Assembly: GCF_007860015.1 (NCBI RefSeq)
Contig: NZ_SJPS01000005.1
Span: forward strand, 1 to 64,000
Direction: 5' to 3'
Source: Bythopirellula polymerisocia
GTDB lineage: Bacteria; Planctomycetota; Planctomycetia; Pirellulales; Lacipirellulaceae
Length of the DNA stretch: 64,000 nt
Shown here: one piece after another, positions 1 to 7,886 of the stretch
Position numbering within the stretch: position 1 is the first letter of the stretch
How the letters are laid out: each line of letters opens with the position of its first letter
The notes under the pieces: model-generated
What the model was told of the DNA's origin: nothing
Seen by the model: only the letters and a program-made list of their open reading frames with translations
The model's database searches: none
Position numbers and translations under genes: made by a program

Positions 1-111
1 GCCCAACGTACCATAGAAAAACTAACCGAACTCTGTGGAAGAGTTCTCGATCTATTCACCGAACATGAATGCCGAAACTACCTCCGACATTGCGGATACC
101 GCTACAAATAA
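1..111 (+). CDS. IS630-like transposase, C-terminal end only
   Basis: The frame is open from the first base of the window to a TAA at 109-111 and encodes 37 residues. The end reads [19 protein letters not shown], which resembles the C-terminus of IS630-family transposases, where a short helix is followed by a (F/Y)xxCGY-like ending. The catalytic DDE core would lie upstream, outside the window, so I cannot tell whether the element is intact. I see no obvious terminal inverted repeat in the 40 bases between the stop and pdxA. The family call rests on this short tail only. Confidence 0.5.
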   Translation, partial: AQRTIEKLTELCGRVLDLFTEHECRNYLRHCGYRYK

Positions 112-151
112 ACGTTGACGAGACTAATTGCTAACCTCTCATCACCTATCT

Positions 152-1165
152 CTATTTTCTTGCCAGCTTTGCGGCGGTCGTGATCGCCGCGACCATGCCG
201 GTCGCTTCGGCAGTTCCTTGCCAGGCGCGATCGAAGGCAGTGCCGTGGGCCACGCTGGTGCGGACGATGGGTAAGCCCAGGGTAATGTTCACAGCTCGGT
301 GCATTCCGAGGAGTTTCAGCGCGATGTGACCCTGGTCGTGGTACATGGCTACAATCGCATCGAATTCGCCGTCGCGGGCGCGGACCATGAGCGTATCGGT
401 GGGAAATGGCCCTGTTGCGTTGATCCCCGCTGCTTGAGCCTGATCGACGGCTGGAGAGATGATCCGCGATTCCTCGTCGCCAAACAGACCCGATTCGCCG
501 CCGTGGGGATTCAGTGCACACACTCCAATTCTGGGTGCGGCAAGTCCAAAGCCCTCGTGCATCACCTGTTGGGCGAGGTGACACTTCTCGACGATTGCCG
601 TCGACGACAGGTTTGCAAACACGTCACTCAGTGCCATGTGCAGCGTCACATGCACCACTCCCAAGCCGGCAGGACTGTTGGGCAACTCTTGCGGCGGCAG
701 GTAGAGCATCATCGCGAAATCCGTGACGCCACACCGCTCGGCCAGTAGTTCGGTGTGCCCCGGATAGAAATGACCCGCCGCGTGCAAGGCCGCCTTGCTC
801 AAGGGGGCAGTTACGATCCCGTCGAATCGCCCGGCGAGCGTCTCGTCGATTGCACGGATCAGAGCCTCGTAAGCGGCTTGTCCTGTACGGGGATCCACAG
901 TGCCTTGTGCCACGGACAACACGTTGTCGTCGCCGATAGGTAAGCAGGGCATCGTCGCAGGCCCCGACTCACAGTTGTCCTCGACCACTTCTGTTTTTGC
1001 ACCAAGCAACTCCACGGCCTGCTGCATGATTTGGGGATGTCCGAGTACCACCGGCCGAGAAAACGCGTGAATCCGCGGGTCAGACCACGCGCGGACGATC
1101 ACCTCTGGACCGATGCCCGCGGCATCTCCCATGGTGATTGCTAGTCGTTTCTTCTCTGTTGCCAT
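152..1165 (-). CDS. pdxA: 4-hydroxythreonine-4-phosphate dehydrogenase PdxA
   Basis: PdxA oxidises 4-phosphohydroxy-L-threonine with NAD in the DXP-dependent route to pyridoxal 5'-phosphate, in the cytoplasm. The 337 residues match the usual family length. Visible motifs are the N-terminal MGDAAGIGPE (12-21), a PGHTE segment near 135-139, and three histidines placed like the family's metal ligands: H176 in VTLHMAL, H221 in NPHGGE and H276 in YHDQGH. The segment LPIVRTSVAHGTAFD follows at about 298-312. It is the last gene of a minus-strand group: the HTTM gene ends 28 bases upstream. No other vitamin B6 gene is visible, so its placement after two membrane-protein genes looks incidental or shared-transcript only. 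Confidence 0.95.
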   Translation of the reverse strand: MATEKKRLAITMGDAAGIGPEVIVRAWSDPRIHAFSRPVVLGHPQIMQQAVELLGAKTEVVEDNCESGPATMPCLPIGDDNVLSVAQGTVDPRTGQAAYEALIRAIDETLAGRFDGIVTAPLSKAALHAAGHFYPGHTELLAERCGVTDFAMMLYLPPQELPNSPAGLGVVHVTLHMALSDVFANLSSTAIVEKCHLAQQVMHEGFGLAAPRIGVCALNPHGGESGLFGDEESRIISPAVDQAQAAGINATGPFPTDTLMVRARDGEFDAIVAMYHDQGHIALKLLGMHRAVNITLGLPIVRTSVAHGTAFDRAWQGTAEATGMVAAITTAAKLARK

Positions 1166-1193
1166 AGCGAGATTCTAACAAGCCGCTTGAAGC

Positions 1194-2156
1194 TTAGCGA
1201 CCGCCGCCCAGCAACCGCCCTACCCGACCAGCCACGGGATCAACCCAGCGGCGCACCGTGGCCGGCTTGATGAACGACAGGTTGGCAATCAACATCGCCA
1301 GGCCGAAGGTGATCATGCCCATGAAGAGGGCGATCCCTCCGTGAACGAACACCGCCATCCATAAGACCAATGGCCGGGTGTACCGATTCCACACTAATGC
1401 GCAGTAGAACAATTCCCAGAAAAGCGCGACATGCGTCGCGAGTGCGATCAGCACGGGATAGTTGCCGATCCAGGTCATGTCGATCGACTGATATTCCTGG
1501 TTTGCTAAGGCCCACCAGACGGCGGTTCCCGCGTGCCAGTTCTCTCCTGTGAGTTTGGCAAGCCCCGAGAAAAGATAGATGATACAGAGATGGATTTGCA
1601 GCAACCGTATCGCTAGGTTGGCCGCCGTACTGGGGGCGACTTCTTGAGTGTCACCTCTTCGGAGTCGCCGCACACTGTCAAGCGAATATCGCGCACCGCA
1701 GGGGCCAAGCATAAGATACATCGCCAACATGCAGTTGATCTTATCGAGGCCAAAGAATGCCCCCGGGCTCACCCGATGGGCATAAGACACGGCAAACAGA
1801 AACCCCAGAACCGCCATTGTGCGACTAAAGAGCCCCAACATCAGGCAGAAGAAAACGAGCAGGGCCACAATATGAACCGTCCACAGCAACCACACCGGCT
1901 TGATCCAGAAATAGACGCTCCACACCGACCACTGTTCGCCCTGGACTCGGCGGATGTATTCCACAGGGAGCCAACCCTCTTGCCCAAGGAAGGCTTGCAG
2001 ATCAAGCGACCACACCAGATGCGTGTAAAACAGCATCGTCCCGGCCAACAGGCGAATCATCGAGAGCGTTGCGGGATCAACCGGGCGAAACCAAAAGCGG
2101 TTCCAGGCCTGCCAAGACTCGGCCACATAGCCGCGAGTATCGGAAAAGACTCCCAT
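1194..2156 (-). CDS. HTTM-domain polytopic membrane protein (vitamin K carboxylase-like fold)
   Basis: A 320-residue protein with several hydrophobic segments. The region LLQIHLCIIYLFSGLAKLTG (about 185-204), followed by the ENWHAG segment, is the characteristic stretch of the HTTM (horizontally transferred transmembrane) family, which is related to vitamin K-dependent gamma-carboxylases. The N-terminal part around DPATLSMIRLLAG also fits. The natural substrate of bacterial HTTM proteins is generally unknown, so I do not assign a reaction. Its ATG overlaps the TGA of the upstream gene by one base (TGATG), which suggests translational coupling and a partnership with that single-pass protein. 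pdxA follows 28 bases downstream. Confidence 0.85.
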   Translation of the reverse strand: MGVFSDTRGYVAESWQAWNRFWFRPVDPATLSMIRLLAGTMLFYTHLVWSLDLQAFLGQEGWLPVEYIRRVQGEQWSVWSVYFWIKPVWLLWTVHIVALLVFFCLMLGLFSRTMAVLGFLFAVSYAHRVSPGAFFGLDKINCMLAMYLMLGPCGARYSLDSVRRLRRGDTQEVAPSTAANLAIRLLQIHLCIIYLFSGLAKLTGENWHAGTAVWWALANQEYQSIDMTWIGNYPVLIALATHVALFWELFYCALVWNRYTRPLVLWMAVFVHGGIALFMGMITFGLAMLIANLSFIKPATVRRWVDPVAGRVGRLLGGGR

Positions 2157-2908
2157 CAGCGGCCACTCCCTGGAATGGTGACGGCTGACTCGCCGGGAGG
2201 TGGCCCAACCTGGGCCCCGGCGGTCTCGTCGATGTTAGCCAGCACAAGTTTGGTCTGTGGAGCATCGAGCGGAGTGCCGTCCGCAACCTGCTGAGGTGAA
2301 AGCAACGCGTGGATGAGCCACTCCAAACGAATCGTCTGCCCACCATTCGCCTTGAGCAAATGCTGGGCATAATGGCGGCCCGATTCGGGTCCCATGTCAC
2401 CCGTTTGAGCCGCGAGCATGAGGTGGCGATGATAGAACAAGCGGGGCCACTCCTGTTCGAGATCAGGAAACTGCCCCTCGGCTATCGTCTGCCCACCACT
2501 ATCGCGAATCGTGTAGCGAATAATATTGCTCCCGCCAGGGTCGGGAGCGAAGAACTCGTAGCCATGGTTTAAATACATCAGGTTCAAATAGTGACGGAAA
2601 AAGCGGCGCAGGCCGCGCGGCACGATTGGCTCCTGCCAGACTTCACTATCGAGAGGAGGGAGCTGCGGTTGGCGCCCCAGACTGTCAGTCCCCGCCTGAT
2701 ACCCCGGCGGCAGCGCAGCCAGGGTAGAGAGATCCCAAGGCGCCGAAAAGACGGCCAGCACATGTAGCACTACCATAACACTGGCTAGAACGCGCCATGC
2801 CGGATGCCAGCCAATGTTGGTGTTTGAGCGAGCAGCATCCTGACGAGGAGCCTGCTGGGGCGGCTTCGCAGTCTGCTGGGACTCTCGCTTTTGGTCAAAT
2901 TTCGCCAT
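2156..2908 (-). CDS. Single-pass membrane protein, partner of the HTTM protein
   Basis: A 250-residue protein of unknown function. The ATG at 2908 is chosen over an in-frame TTG at 2917; neither has a strong ribosome-binding site. A polar Gln/Pro/Arg-rich N-terminus of about 35 residues precedes one hydrophobic segment (WRVLASVMVVLHVLAVF, about 37-53). The rest is soluble and contains NHGYEFFAPDPGGSNIIRYT, a segment I associate with proteins encoded beside planctomycete HTTM genes. The gene overlaps the HTTM start as TGATG. By position it could be an accessory or substrate-presenting subunit of the HTTM protein; that is inference only. Confidence 0.75.
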   Translation of the reverse strand: MAKFDQKRESQQTAKPPQQAPRQDAARSNTNIGWHPAWRVLASVMVVLHVLAVFSAPWDLSTLAALPPGYQAGTDSLGRQPQLPPLDSEVWQEPIVPRGLRRFFRHYLNLMYLNHGYEFFAPDPGGSNIIRYTIRDSGGQTIAEGQFPDLEQEWPRLFYHRHLMLAAQTGDMGPESGRHYAQHLLKANGGQTIRLEWLIHALLSPQQVADGTPLDAPQTKLVLANIDETAGAQVGPPPGESAVTIPGSGR

Positions 2909-3217
2909 CGTCAACAATCGTTAAAAGTAGAGTCCCACGCAGCCATTGGCCGTGAAATAAATTGAACAAGTTTAAATAGGGTTAGAGTAGAAAGAGTGAA
3001 AACTTACATATTCCTTACAGGATGAAGTAGCCTAATGACAAAAAAGAAGCACAAAAAGTAGGGAACTGGCGAATCAGAGATTCACATTGGTTCTCCTCTG
3101 TGACCTGGAGATGTCCGCGTTTAGCTTCTTTTCGACTCCCTAGCAAAAGAAAAACCCCCACTCCGGTCAACACCGAAATGGGGGTTGTTTTAAGAAACTG
3201 AAGGCCAGTCGCTGACT
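2909..3217. other. Intergenic region with terminator of the upstream minus-strand gene
   Basis: About 309 bases between the HTTM-partner gene and the TIGR03000 gene. The half next to 3218 holds a clear hairpin terminator (annotated separately). The remaining AT-rich 230 bases presumably hold the promoter of the HTTM-pdxA operon, but I cannot single out a convincing -35/-10 pair. I see no small gene or RNA. Confidence 0.6.
3151..3190 (-). terminator. Rho-independent terminator after the TIGR03000 gene
   Basis: On the minus strand AACAACCCCCA pairs with TGGGGGTTTTT across an 18-base loop. The arms are 3153-3160 and 3179-3186, and the distal arm runs into a short T tract. It lies 28 bases beyond the stop codon of the TIGR03000 gene. 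Confidence 0.8.
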
Positions 3218-4186
3218 CTACTTGGTCAACTGGGCCAAATTGTCGGCCAAATCTTCTGTTTGGTTATCGAAATTGAATGCTAGCTCGTAGGTTTGGCCAC
3301 CCTCGATATCGAGGGTTTCCTCCCGCACGACGGGCTCACCATCAATCTCCATTTCCACCCGAATCGTGTAACCCGACCAGATCTGTCCGCTGACAAGTTT
3401 ACTGGTTGAATAGCTACGACTGGTGCCGGTCTGCTCGGTTGGGGCGCCGGCCAGGTAGACCTTGGCCTCAGCAGGAACGGTCACTTTCAGCTCAGTCTTG
3501 GCTGGAATCGAGGCCACTTCAGCGGTGTTCTCAGTGCCAAACGAGAGGGCCAAATTGTCCCCGGCGGTGAGATTGACTGATTCCTCTTTGACGACAGGCT
3601 GGCCATCCACTTCGTACTCAACACGGAAGTTGTATCGATAGGTCTGTCCGGCCTTGAGGCCGTTGGAAACATAACTTCGCGAAGAACCTGTGCTGGTCGT
3701 GGCGTTGTCGTTGACAAAGACGCGAGCATCCGCTGGAAGCGAGACTTCAACGATCGCGCTGTCGGTGGAGTTGCTGGCCACCTCGGTCTCGACTCCCATT
3801 TCATAGGAGGTTGCGCCATAACTGCCTGAGCTTCCGTAGCTACCCGAGGAACCGTAGCTGCCTGAAGAGCCATAGCTGCCAGAGGAACCGTAGCTACCCG
3901 AACTGCCATAGCTTCCATAAGAACCGTAGCTGGCGCGTGCTGCGTGACGAGCAGCATGACGGGCATGGATTCTTCCGATGATCCCCACGCGGCCATAGCT
4001 TCCGTAACTACCACTTGAGCCATAGCTGCCGTAGCTCGCGGAGCTACCGTAACTTCCGTAGCTGGCTGACGAACCATAGGAGCCCCAACTCCCGTGGGAC
4101 CATGCCATGGATTCGGTTGTCATTCCAGCGACCAAAGCCGCTGCCAACAACGCGATTTGCCACTGAAGATTGCTTACGTTTTTCAT
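3218..4186 (-). CDS. Secreted Gly/Ser/Tyr-repeat protein with two TIGR03000 domains
   Basis: The ATG at 4186 lies 9 bases after GGGAG; a GTG one codon upstream is the alternative. The roughly 322-residue product starts with a signal peptide (hydrophobic IALLAAALVAG, likely cut after SMA near residue 28). A low-complexity region of about 95 residues follows, built from SYGSSG and SYGSYG units and broken by a basic RIHARHAARHAAR island. Two similar beta-rich domains follow, AIVEVSLPADARVFVND onward and TELKVTVPAEAKVYLAG onward. Each has the (T/S)GxSRSYxxxxLxxGxxYxYxxRVExExDGxPVVxEE pattern of the planctomycete TIGR03000 family. The function of that family is not established. The design suggests an envelope or surface protein with a flexible spacer. 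It is monocistronic, with its own terminator. Confidence 0.85.
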   Translation of the reverse strand: MKNVSNLQWQIALLAAALVAGMTTESMAWSHGSWGSYGSSASYGSYGSSASYGSYGSSGSYGSYGRVGIIGRIHARHAARHAARASYGSYGSYGSSGSYGSSGSYGSSGSYGSSGSYGSSGSYGATSYEMGVETEVASNSTDSAIVEVSLPADARVFVNDNATTSTGSSRSYVSNGLKAGQTYRYNFRVEYEVDGQPVVKEESVNLTAGDNLALSFGTENTAEVASIPAKTELKVTVPAEAKVYLAGAPTEQTGTSRSYSTSKLVSGQIWSGYTIRVEMEIDGEPVVREETLDIEGGQTYELAFNFDNQTEDLADNLAQLTK

Positions 4187-4427
4187 CACCCGTGTCTCCC
4201 AATATTCCAGTTATTTTGTTAAACCGACCCCAGGACGCAGTGCCTGCTAGCAAACTCCCAGGATAGCAGGCCGAGCGTTTAATTCAAGCAAGCTACGTAA
4301 AATTAACCTACTCTAGGGATTGGGTAGTTTTCTGGGATTCTGGCTCAATATCTCGTCGTTTTCCACGAATAGCAGGCGGTTTGCCTTGCCTGGAGGGAAT
4401 TTGCGGAAGAGCGGGTCTCGGCACGGC

Positions 4428-5651
4428 CTACTTTTTCCCGGCCTCAAGCCTCACGTCGTCGATATCAAGCTTGCCCGTCCCACCCAGCAGTCCGAGTCGC
4501 AGAATGGCCTCACGGGTGGCAGACGGGATCTGCAGTCGGGCCTCTACAGTTTTCCAGTCAAAACTCCCCTGCCAGGGGCCGAGAATTTGGTTTTCGATCG
4601 CCGCGCGTCGATGGTCGTAGCAGGTCAAGACAATGGCCGGGATTTGATCGTGAGTGGGACCGGCCCGTAGGTCTTTCCCCCGGATCCGAGCTGAGAGTCG
4701 AACTGATCGCACTTTGCGACCATCGAGGGCCAGTCCCTGGAGTGCCCGGCTTGGCTCCCCCGATTGCGTGCTTTGGAAGGAGAGAAAGTTGTCGGAAGCG
4801 GAATCTAAGGTGGCTAGGTTGGCGGTGTCCTCCGTACGAACCTCGACATTTCTGAGATAGTGCCAACCCTCGGGGGTGCGATCTTTGCCGAGCACCCTTT
4901 TAAAGTCGCCGTTGGCAATCCCTGGGTTGGCGGGATCAGGGAGCACCAAGCGCGCGTCTTCGGCTTTGCCGGTCATTGGTACAAACAGGGTTGCCTGCAA
5001 TGGCTCTTGGGTTAACTTGGCTTCTTGCTTGGAGACGCGGAGAAGATTTTGCTGATAGCGCTCGCCGATGGGTATGATCATCTGCCCTCCCTCGGCAAGT
5101 TGCTCGATCAGCGGCATAGGAATCGCCTCAGGCGAGCAGGTGACGATAATCTTATTGAACGGGGCAACCTCGGGCCAACCTTCATAGCCATCCCCCACGC
5201 GGACGTGCACATTGTCATATCCGAGACGGCGGAGAATCTGCTCGGCACGTCGACTCAGTCGAGGAACAATCTCGATCGTGTAAACCTCTTTTACCAATGG
5301 ACTGAGCACTGCCGCTTGGTAGCCGCTCCCCGTGCCGATCTCCAATACACGGTCGGTGGGTTGCGGATTTAGCTGCGCCGTCATGTAGGCGACAACATAC
5401 GGCGGAGAGATTGTCTGCTGATCCCCAATCGGCAGCGCCGCATCTAGATACGCCTGCGGAAGCCATTTTGCGGGAACGAATTCATGGCGAGGCGTGGTAC
5501 GCATCGCTTGCAAAACACGAGCGTCCTTTACCCCGGCAGCTTCGATTTCTTCGGTCACCAATTTCTCTCGTAGTGCAGCAAAGTCTTGTGCTATGCTGAC
5601 GGGTGCAGTTGCCGCGAGGATAAACCAAGTTATGAACAATTGCCGTCGCAT
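4428..5651 (-). CDS. Exported protein-L-isoaspartate O-methyltransferase-like protein with C-terminal extension
   Basis: The first 220 of 407 residues match PCMT, which methylates isoaspartyl residues with SAM to allow protein repair. Visible motifs are TISPPYVVAYM (80-90), the SAM-binding VLEIGTGSGYQ (102-112), VRVGDGYEGWPE (150-161) and the post-motif IPIG (193-196). Two things are unusual. The protein begins with a Sec-type signal (RRQLFITWFILAATAPVSIA, about 2-21). It also carries about 190 extra residues ending in DIDDVRLE, which look like a beta-sandwich of the carbohydrate-binding or galactose-binding kind (inferred from pattern only). Ordinary PCMT is about 210 residues and cytoplasmic. 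The gene is monocistronic. Confidence 0.85.
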   Translation of the reverse strand: MRRQLFITWFILAATAPVSIAQDFAALREKLVTEEIEAAGVKDARVLQAMRTTPRHEFVPAKWLPQAYLDAALPIGDQQTISPPYVVAYMTAQLNPQPTDRVLEIGTGSGYQAAVLSPLVKEVYTIEIVPRLSRRAEQILRRLGYDNVHVRVGDGYEGWPEVAPFNKIIVTCSPEAIPMPLIEQLAEGGQMIIPIGERYQQNLLRVSKQEAKLTQEPLQATLFVPMTGKAEDARLVLPDPANPGIANGDFKRVLGKDRTPEGWHYLRNVEVRTEDTANLATLDSASDNFLSFQSTQSGEPSRALQGLALDGRKVRSVRLSARIRGKDLRAGPTHDQIPAIVLTCYDHRRAAIENQILGPWQGSFDWKTVEARLQIPSATREAILRLGLLGGTGKLDIDDVRLEAGKK

Positions 5652-5716
5652 GGTGTCTAATCAAACGAATTGAAAAGGAGGAAACGGTATGAACGGAGGA
5701 AGAGTCAAGAAGAATT

Positions 5717-5797
5717 AGAACACTGATTTGGCCGATTTACGCGGATTAAAGGAAATGTTTCTTCTGATCTGCGAAAAATCCGCTTTTGTCCGCGGCC
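5717..5797. repeat. Short AT/GC-mixed segment resembling a dispersed intergenic repeat
   Basis: The segment contains GATTTACGCGGATTAAA and, about 40 bases on, AATCCGCTTTTGTCCGCGG. The GCGGATT and AATCCGC parts are complementary, so the stretch could fold. Its style resembles dispersed intergenic repeats known from many bacterial genomes, but only one copy is seen here and the call is weak. Confidence 0.3.
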
Positions 5798-5855
5798 TAT
5801 TTCCTCCTATCCAAGATTATTCCCGCCGTCTTCGAAAAATAAAATCGTGACCAGC

Positions 5856-7010
5856 ATGTCCCAATCCATTTCCGCCACTCGCCAAACTCTTCGTGCTGCG
5901 ATGCCTGTTGCGCGGAATTGGGCCTATTTCGATCATGCCGCCGTGGCACCGATCACGCAACCCGCTGCGGAGGCGATGGCCAACTGGCTCGCGCAGGCTG
6001 CCGAGGATGGGGACACCGTCTGGCTCGATTGGGCGCGGCAAGTGGCCAAGGTCCGCACGAGTGCGGCCAGTTTGGTCGGGGCCGAGCCGGAGGAAATTGC
6101 TCTCCTGCCCAACACAACCGCCGGAATTAACTTGGTGGCCGAGGGGCTCGACTGGCGCAGTGGTGACAATGTAGTGACGCTCGCGGACGAGTTTCCCTCG
6201 AATCTTTACCCTTGGATGCAACTCAAACACCGCGGAGTTGAAACCCGACTAGTTCCCACGGATCAGGGGCGTGTTGATCCGGAAACTATTGCCGAGCATT
6301 GCGATGAGCGAACCCGCGTGGTGAGCGTCAGTTGGGTTTGTTACTCCAACGGCTGCCGTCGACCTCTGCGACCTATCGCTGACATCGCCCACCGATGCGG
6401 GGCCATGTTCTTTGTCGACGCGATACAGGGTTTAGGTGTCTTTCCGATAGATGTGGATGAAGACGGCATCGATGCCTTGGCGGCCGATGGTCACAAATGG
6501 CTCCTGGGTCCCGAGGGGGCTGGGATTGCTTACATTAGTCGCCGAACTCTCGACCAATTGCAACCGATTGGCATAGGCTGGAACAGTGTCGTGCATGGAG
6601 GAAATTTTAATCAGATCGAATTGAACTTGAAACCAACCGCGGCACGCTACGAAGGTGGCACACTCAACATGGCAGGCTTCATCGGCCTAGGAGCGAGTCT
6701 TGAGTTGCTTCTTTCGCTCGGTATTGAGAATGTCGCTGCCACTATCTTGGACATAACAGACCTCGCCTGCGAGAAACTGGCAGCCGCCGGGGCAAGGATC
6801 TGTTCACCTCGTAATGGAGAAGCCCGCTCGGGAATCGTTTCTTTCGAATTGCCTCAGTACGACCCCGATCGGTTCCGCAAATTCTGTCTGGATCAGGGAA
6901 TTGCCCTAAACTGCCGCGCCGGCCGCTTGAGGCTGAGCGCTCACGCCTACAACACCGAAGAGGACTTGGAGCGATTGATTGCGGCAATAGAGCAATTCAA
7001 ATCTGGCTAG
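5856..7010 (+). CDS. Class V aminotransferase / cysteine desulfurase-like PLP enzyme
   Basis: The 384-residue product has the class V aminotransferase fold signature. YFDHAAVAP lies near residues 24-32, LPNTTAGINLVAEGL near 84-98, the PLP-ring aspartate in FVDAIQGLG (186-194), and the Schiff-base lysine in ADGHKWLLGPEG (K214). RYEGGTLN is the usual C-terminal substrate/PLP loop. A conserved NifS/SufS-type catalytic cysteine loop is not evident, so cysteine desulfurase activity is doubtful. Isopenicillin-epimerase-like or kynureninase-like relatives are equally possible. The ATG at 5856 is preferred to the GTG at 5847; neither has a good ribosome-binding site. It stands alone upstream of a repeat element and coaD. 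Confidence 0.8.
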   Translation: MSQSISATRQTLRAAMPVARNWAYFDHAAVAPITQPAAEAMANWLAQAAEDGDTVWLDWARQVAKVRTSAASLVGAEPEEIALLPNTTAGINLVAEGLDWRSGDNVVTLADEFPSNLYPWMQLKHRGVETRLVPTDQGRVDPETIAEHCDERTRVVSVSWVCYSNGCRRPLRPIADIAHRCGAMFFVDAIQGLGVFPIDVDEDGIDALAADGHKWLLGPEGAGIAYISRRTLDQLQPIGIGWNSVVHGGNFNQIELNLKPTAARYEGGTLNMAGFIGLGASLELLLSLGIENVAATILDITDLACEKLAAAGARICSPRNGEARSGIVSFELPQYDPDRFRKFCLDQGIALNCRAGRLRLSAHAYNTEEDLERLIAAIEQFKSG

Positions 7011-7059
7011 CGTTGTGAACAATATTGCGACAGAATGGGTGGCAATTGGGCGTGTAGTC

Positions 7060-7179
7060 TGTCATTCCGAAGGGAGGCGCACGACCTGAGGAATCTGGGT
7101 AGACACATTGCTCGCAATTCATCCGTGAAGATTTTGGCGCCCAGATCCCTCTGGTCGCAGAACTCCCACCGGGATGACA
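7060..7179. repeat. Nested inverted-repeat element between two genes
   Basis: The outer arms TGTCATTCCG (7060-7069) and CGGGATGACA (7170-7179) are complementary at nine of ten positions. Inner arms AGGAATCTGGG (about 7089-7099) and CCCAGATCCCT (7140-7150) are complementary at ten of eleven. A TGTCATTCCG...GAGGAATCT arrangement is typical of a widespread REP/MITE-like intergenic repeat of bacteria. It fills most of the gap before coaD and could fold in the transcript. Confidence 0.6.
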
Positions 7180-7238
7180 ATGAGTCGTGGCAAACTCTTT
7201 GGGACGACAAATTACTCTATCTTTTATTGAGGCTTCTC

Positions 7239-7730
7239 ATGTCATCTCGTTGTGCGGTTTACACTGGTTCGTTTGACCCCATCTCACTCGGCCACCTGAA
7301 TGTCATTGAGCGGAGCAGCCGACTCGTCGATGAATTGATTGTCGGCGTGGGTATCAACATCGAGAAGCAGTCGCTTTTCACGGCCGACGAGCGCGTCGCA
7401 TTGCTCTCGCGTGTAACAGAGCATCTGCCGAACGTAATCGTAAAAACTTTCGCGGGGTTGGCCGTGCAGTTTGTCCGTGAATGTGACGCCCGCGTGATCA
7501 TCCGCGGTATCCGGTCGCTTACTGATATGGAAACGGAATTTACCATGACCCTGGCCAACCGCAAACTTGACCCGGGTGTGGAGACAGTGTTCCTCATGGC
7601 CGACGACGAATTCTCGCACGTGTCCAGCAGTCTGATTAAGCAAATAACACCCTTGGCTGGGGATGAAGAGTTGGCTCGTTTTGTACCGCGCGAGATTGTT
7701 GGTGATTTGCGGAAGAAGCTGGCGGGGTGA
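7239..7730 (+). CDS. coaD: Phosphopantetheine adenylyltransferase CoaD
   Basis: CoaD transfers AMP from ATP to 4'-phosphopantetheine, the penultimate step of coenzyme A synthesis. The ATG at 7239 sits 7 bases after TGAGG and gives 163 residues, the normal length. An in-frame start 204 bases upstream would run through the repeat element and is rejected. Motifs are YTGSFDPISLGH (8-19, the nucleotidyltransferase T/HxGH-type motif), RGIRSLTDMETE (89-100) and the C-terminal VSSSLIK (128-134). The repeat element lies directly upstream, and no terminator is visible before the ABC exporter gene. Confidence 0.95.
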   Translation: MSSRCAVYTGSFDPISLGHLNVIERSSRLVDELIVGVGINIEKQSLFTADERVALLSRVTEHLPNVIVKTFAGLAVQFVRECDARVIIRGIRSLTDMETEFTMTLANRKLDPGVETVFLMADDEFSHVSSSLIKQITPLAGDEELARFVPREIVGDLRKKLAG

Positions 7731-7886
7731 CAAGGCTGAAACCAGACTGTCGAGAGTCGAAGACCATGCTTGTGGTATTCGACAAAAGACCAACTCGCTT
7801 TCTGGGGGAATCATGCGTAAAATGAGGCGATCTCGCGGGTGGTTCACCTGCGAGCCCCGCCGCGACCCCGCAGAGAAAGCCCGCCG

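Noticed and set aside
1644-2294. 216-codon plus-strand frame over the HTTM gene
   Set aside because: The His/Pro/Arg-rich product is typical of an antisense frame.
7035-7238. N-terminal extension of CoaD
   Set aside because: Runs through an inverted-repeat element; the ATG at 7239 has a good ribosome-binding site and gives the normal length.
7811-7886. Short frames before the ABC exporter (including a GTG start at 7839)
   Set aside because: The extra residues are Arg/Pro-rich and unlike the family; the ATG at 7887 gives the expected N-terminus.
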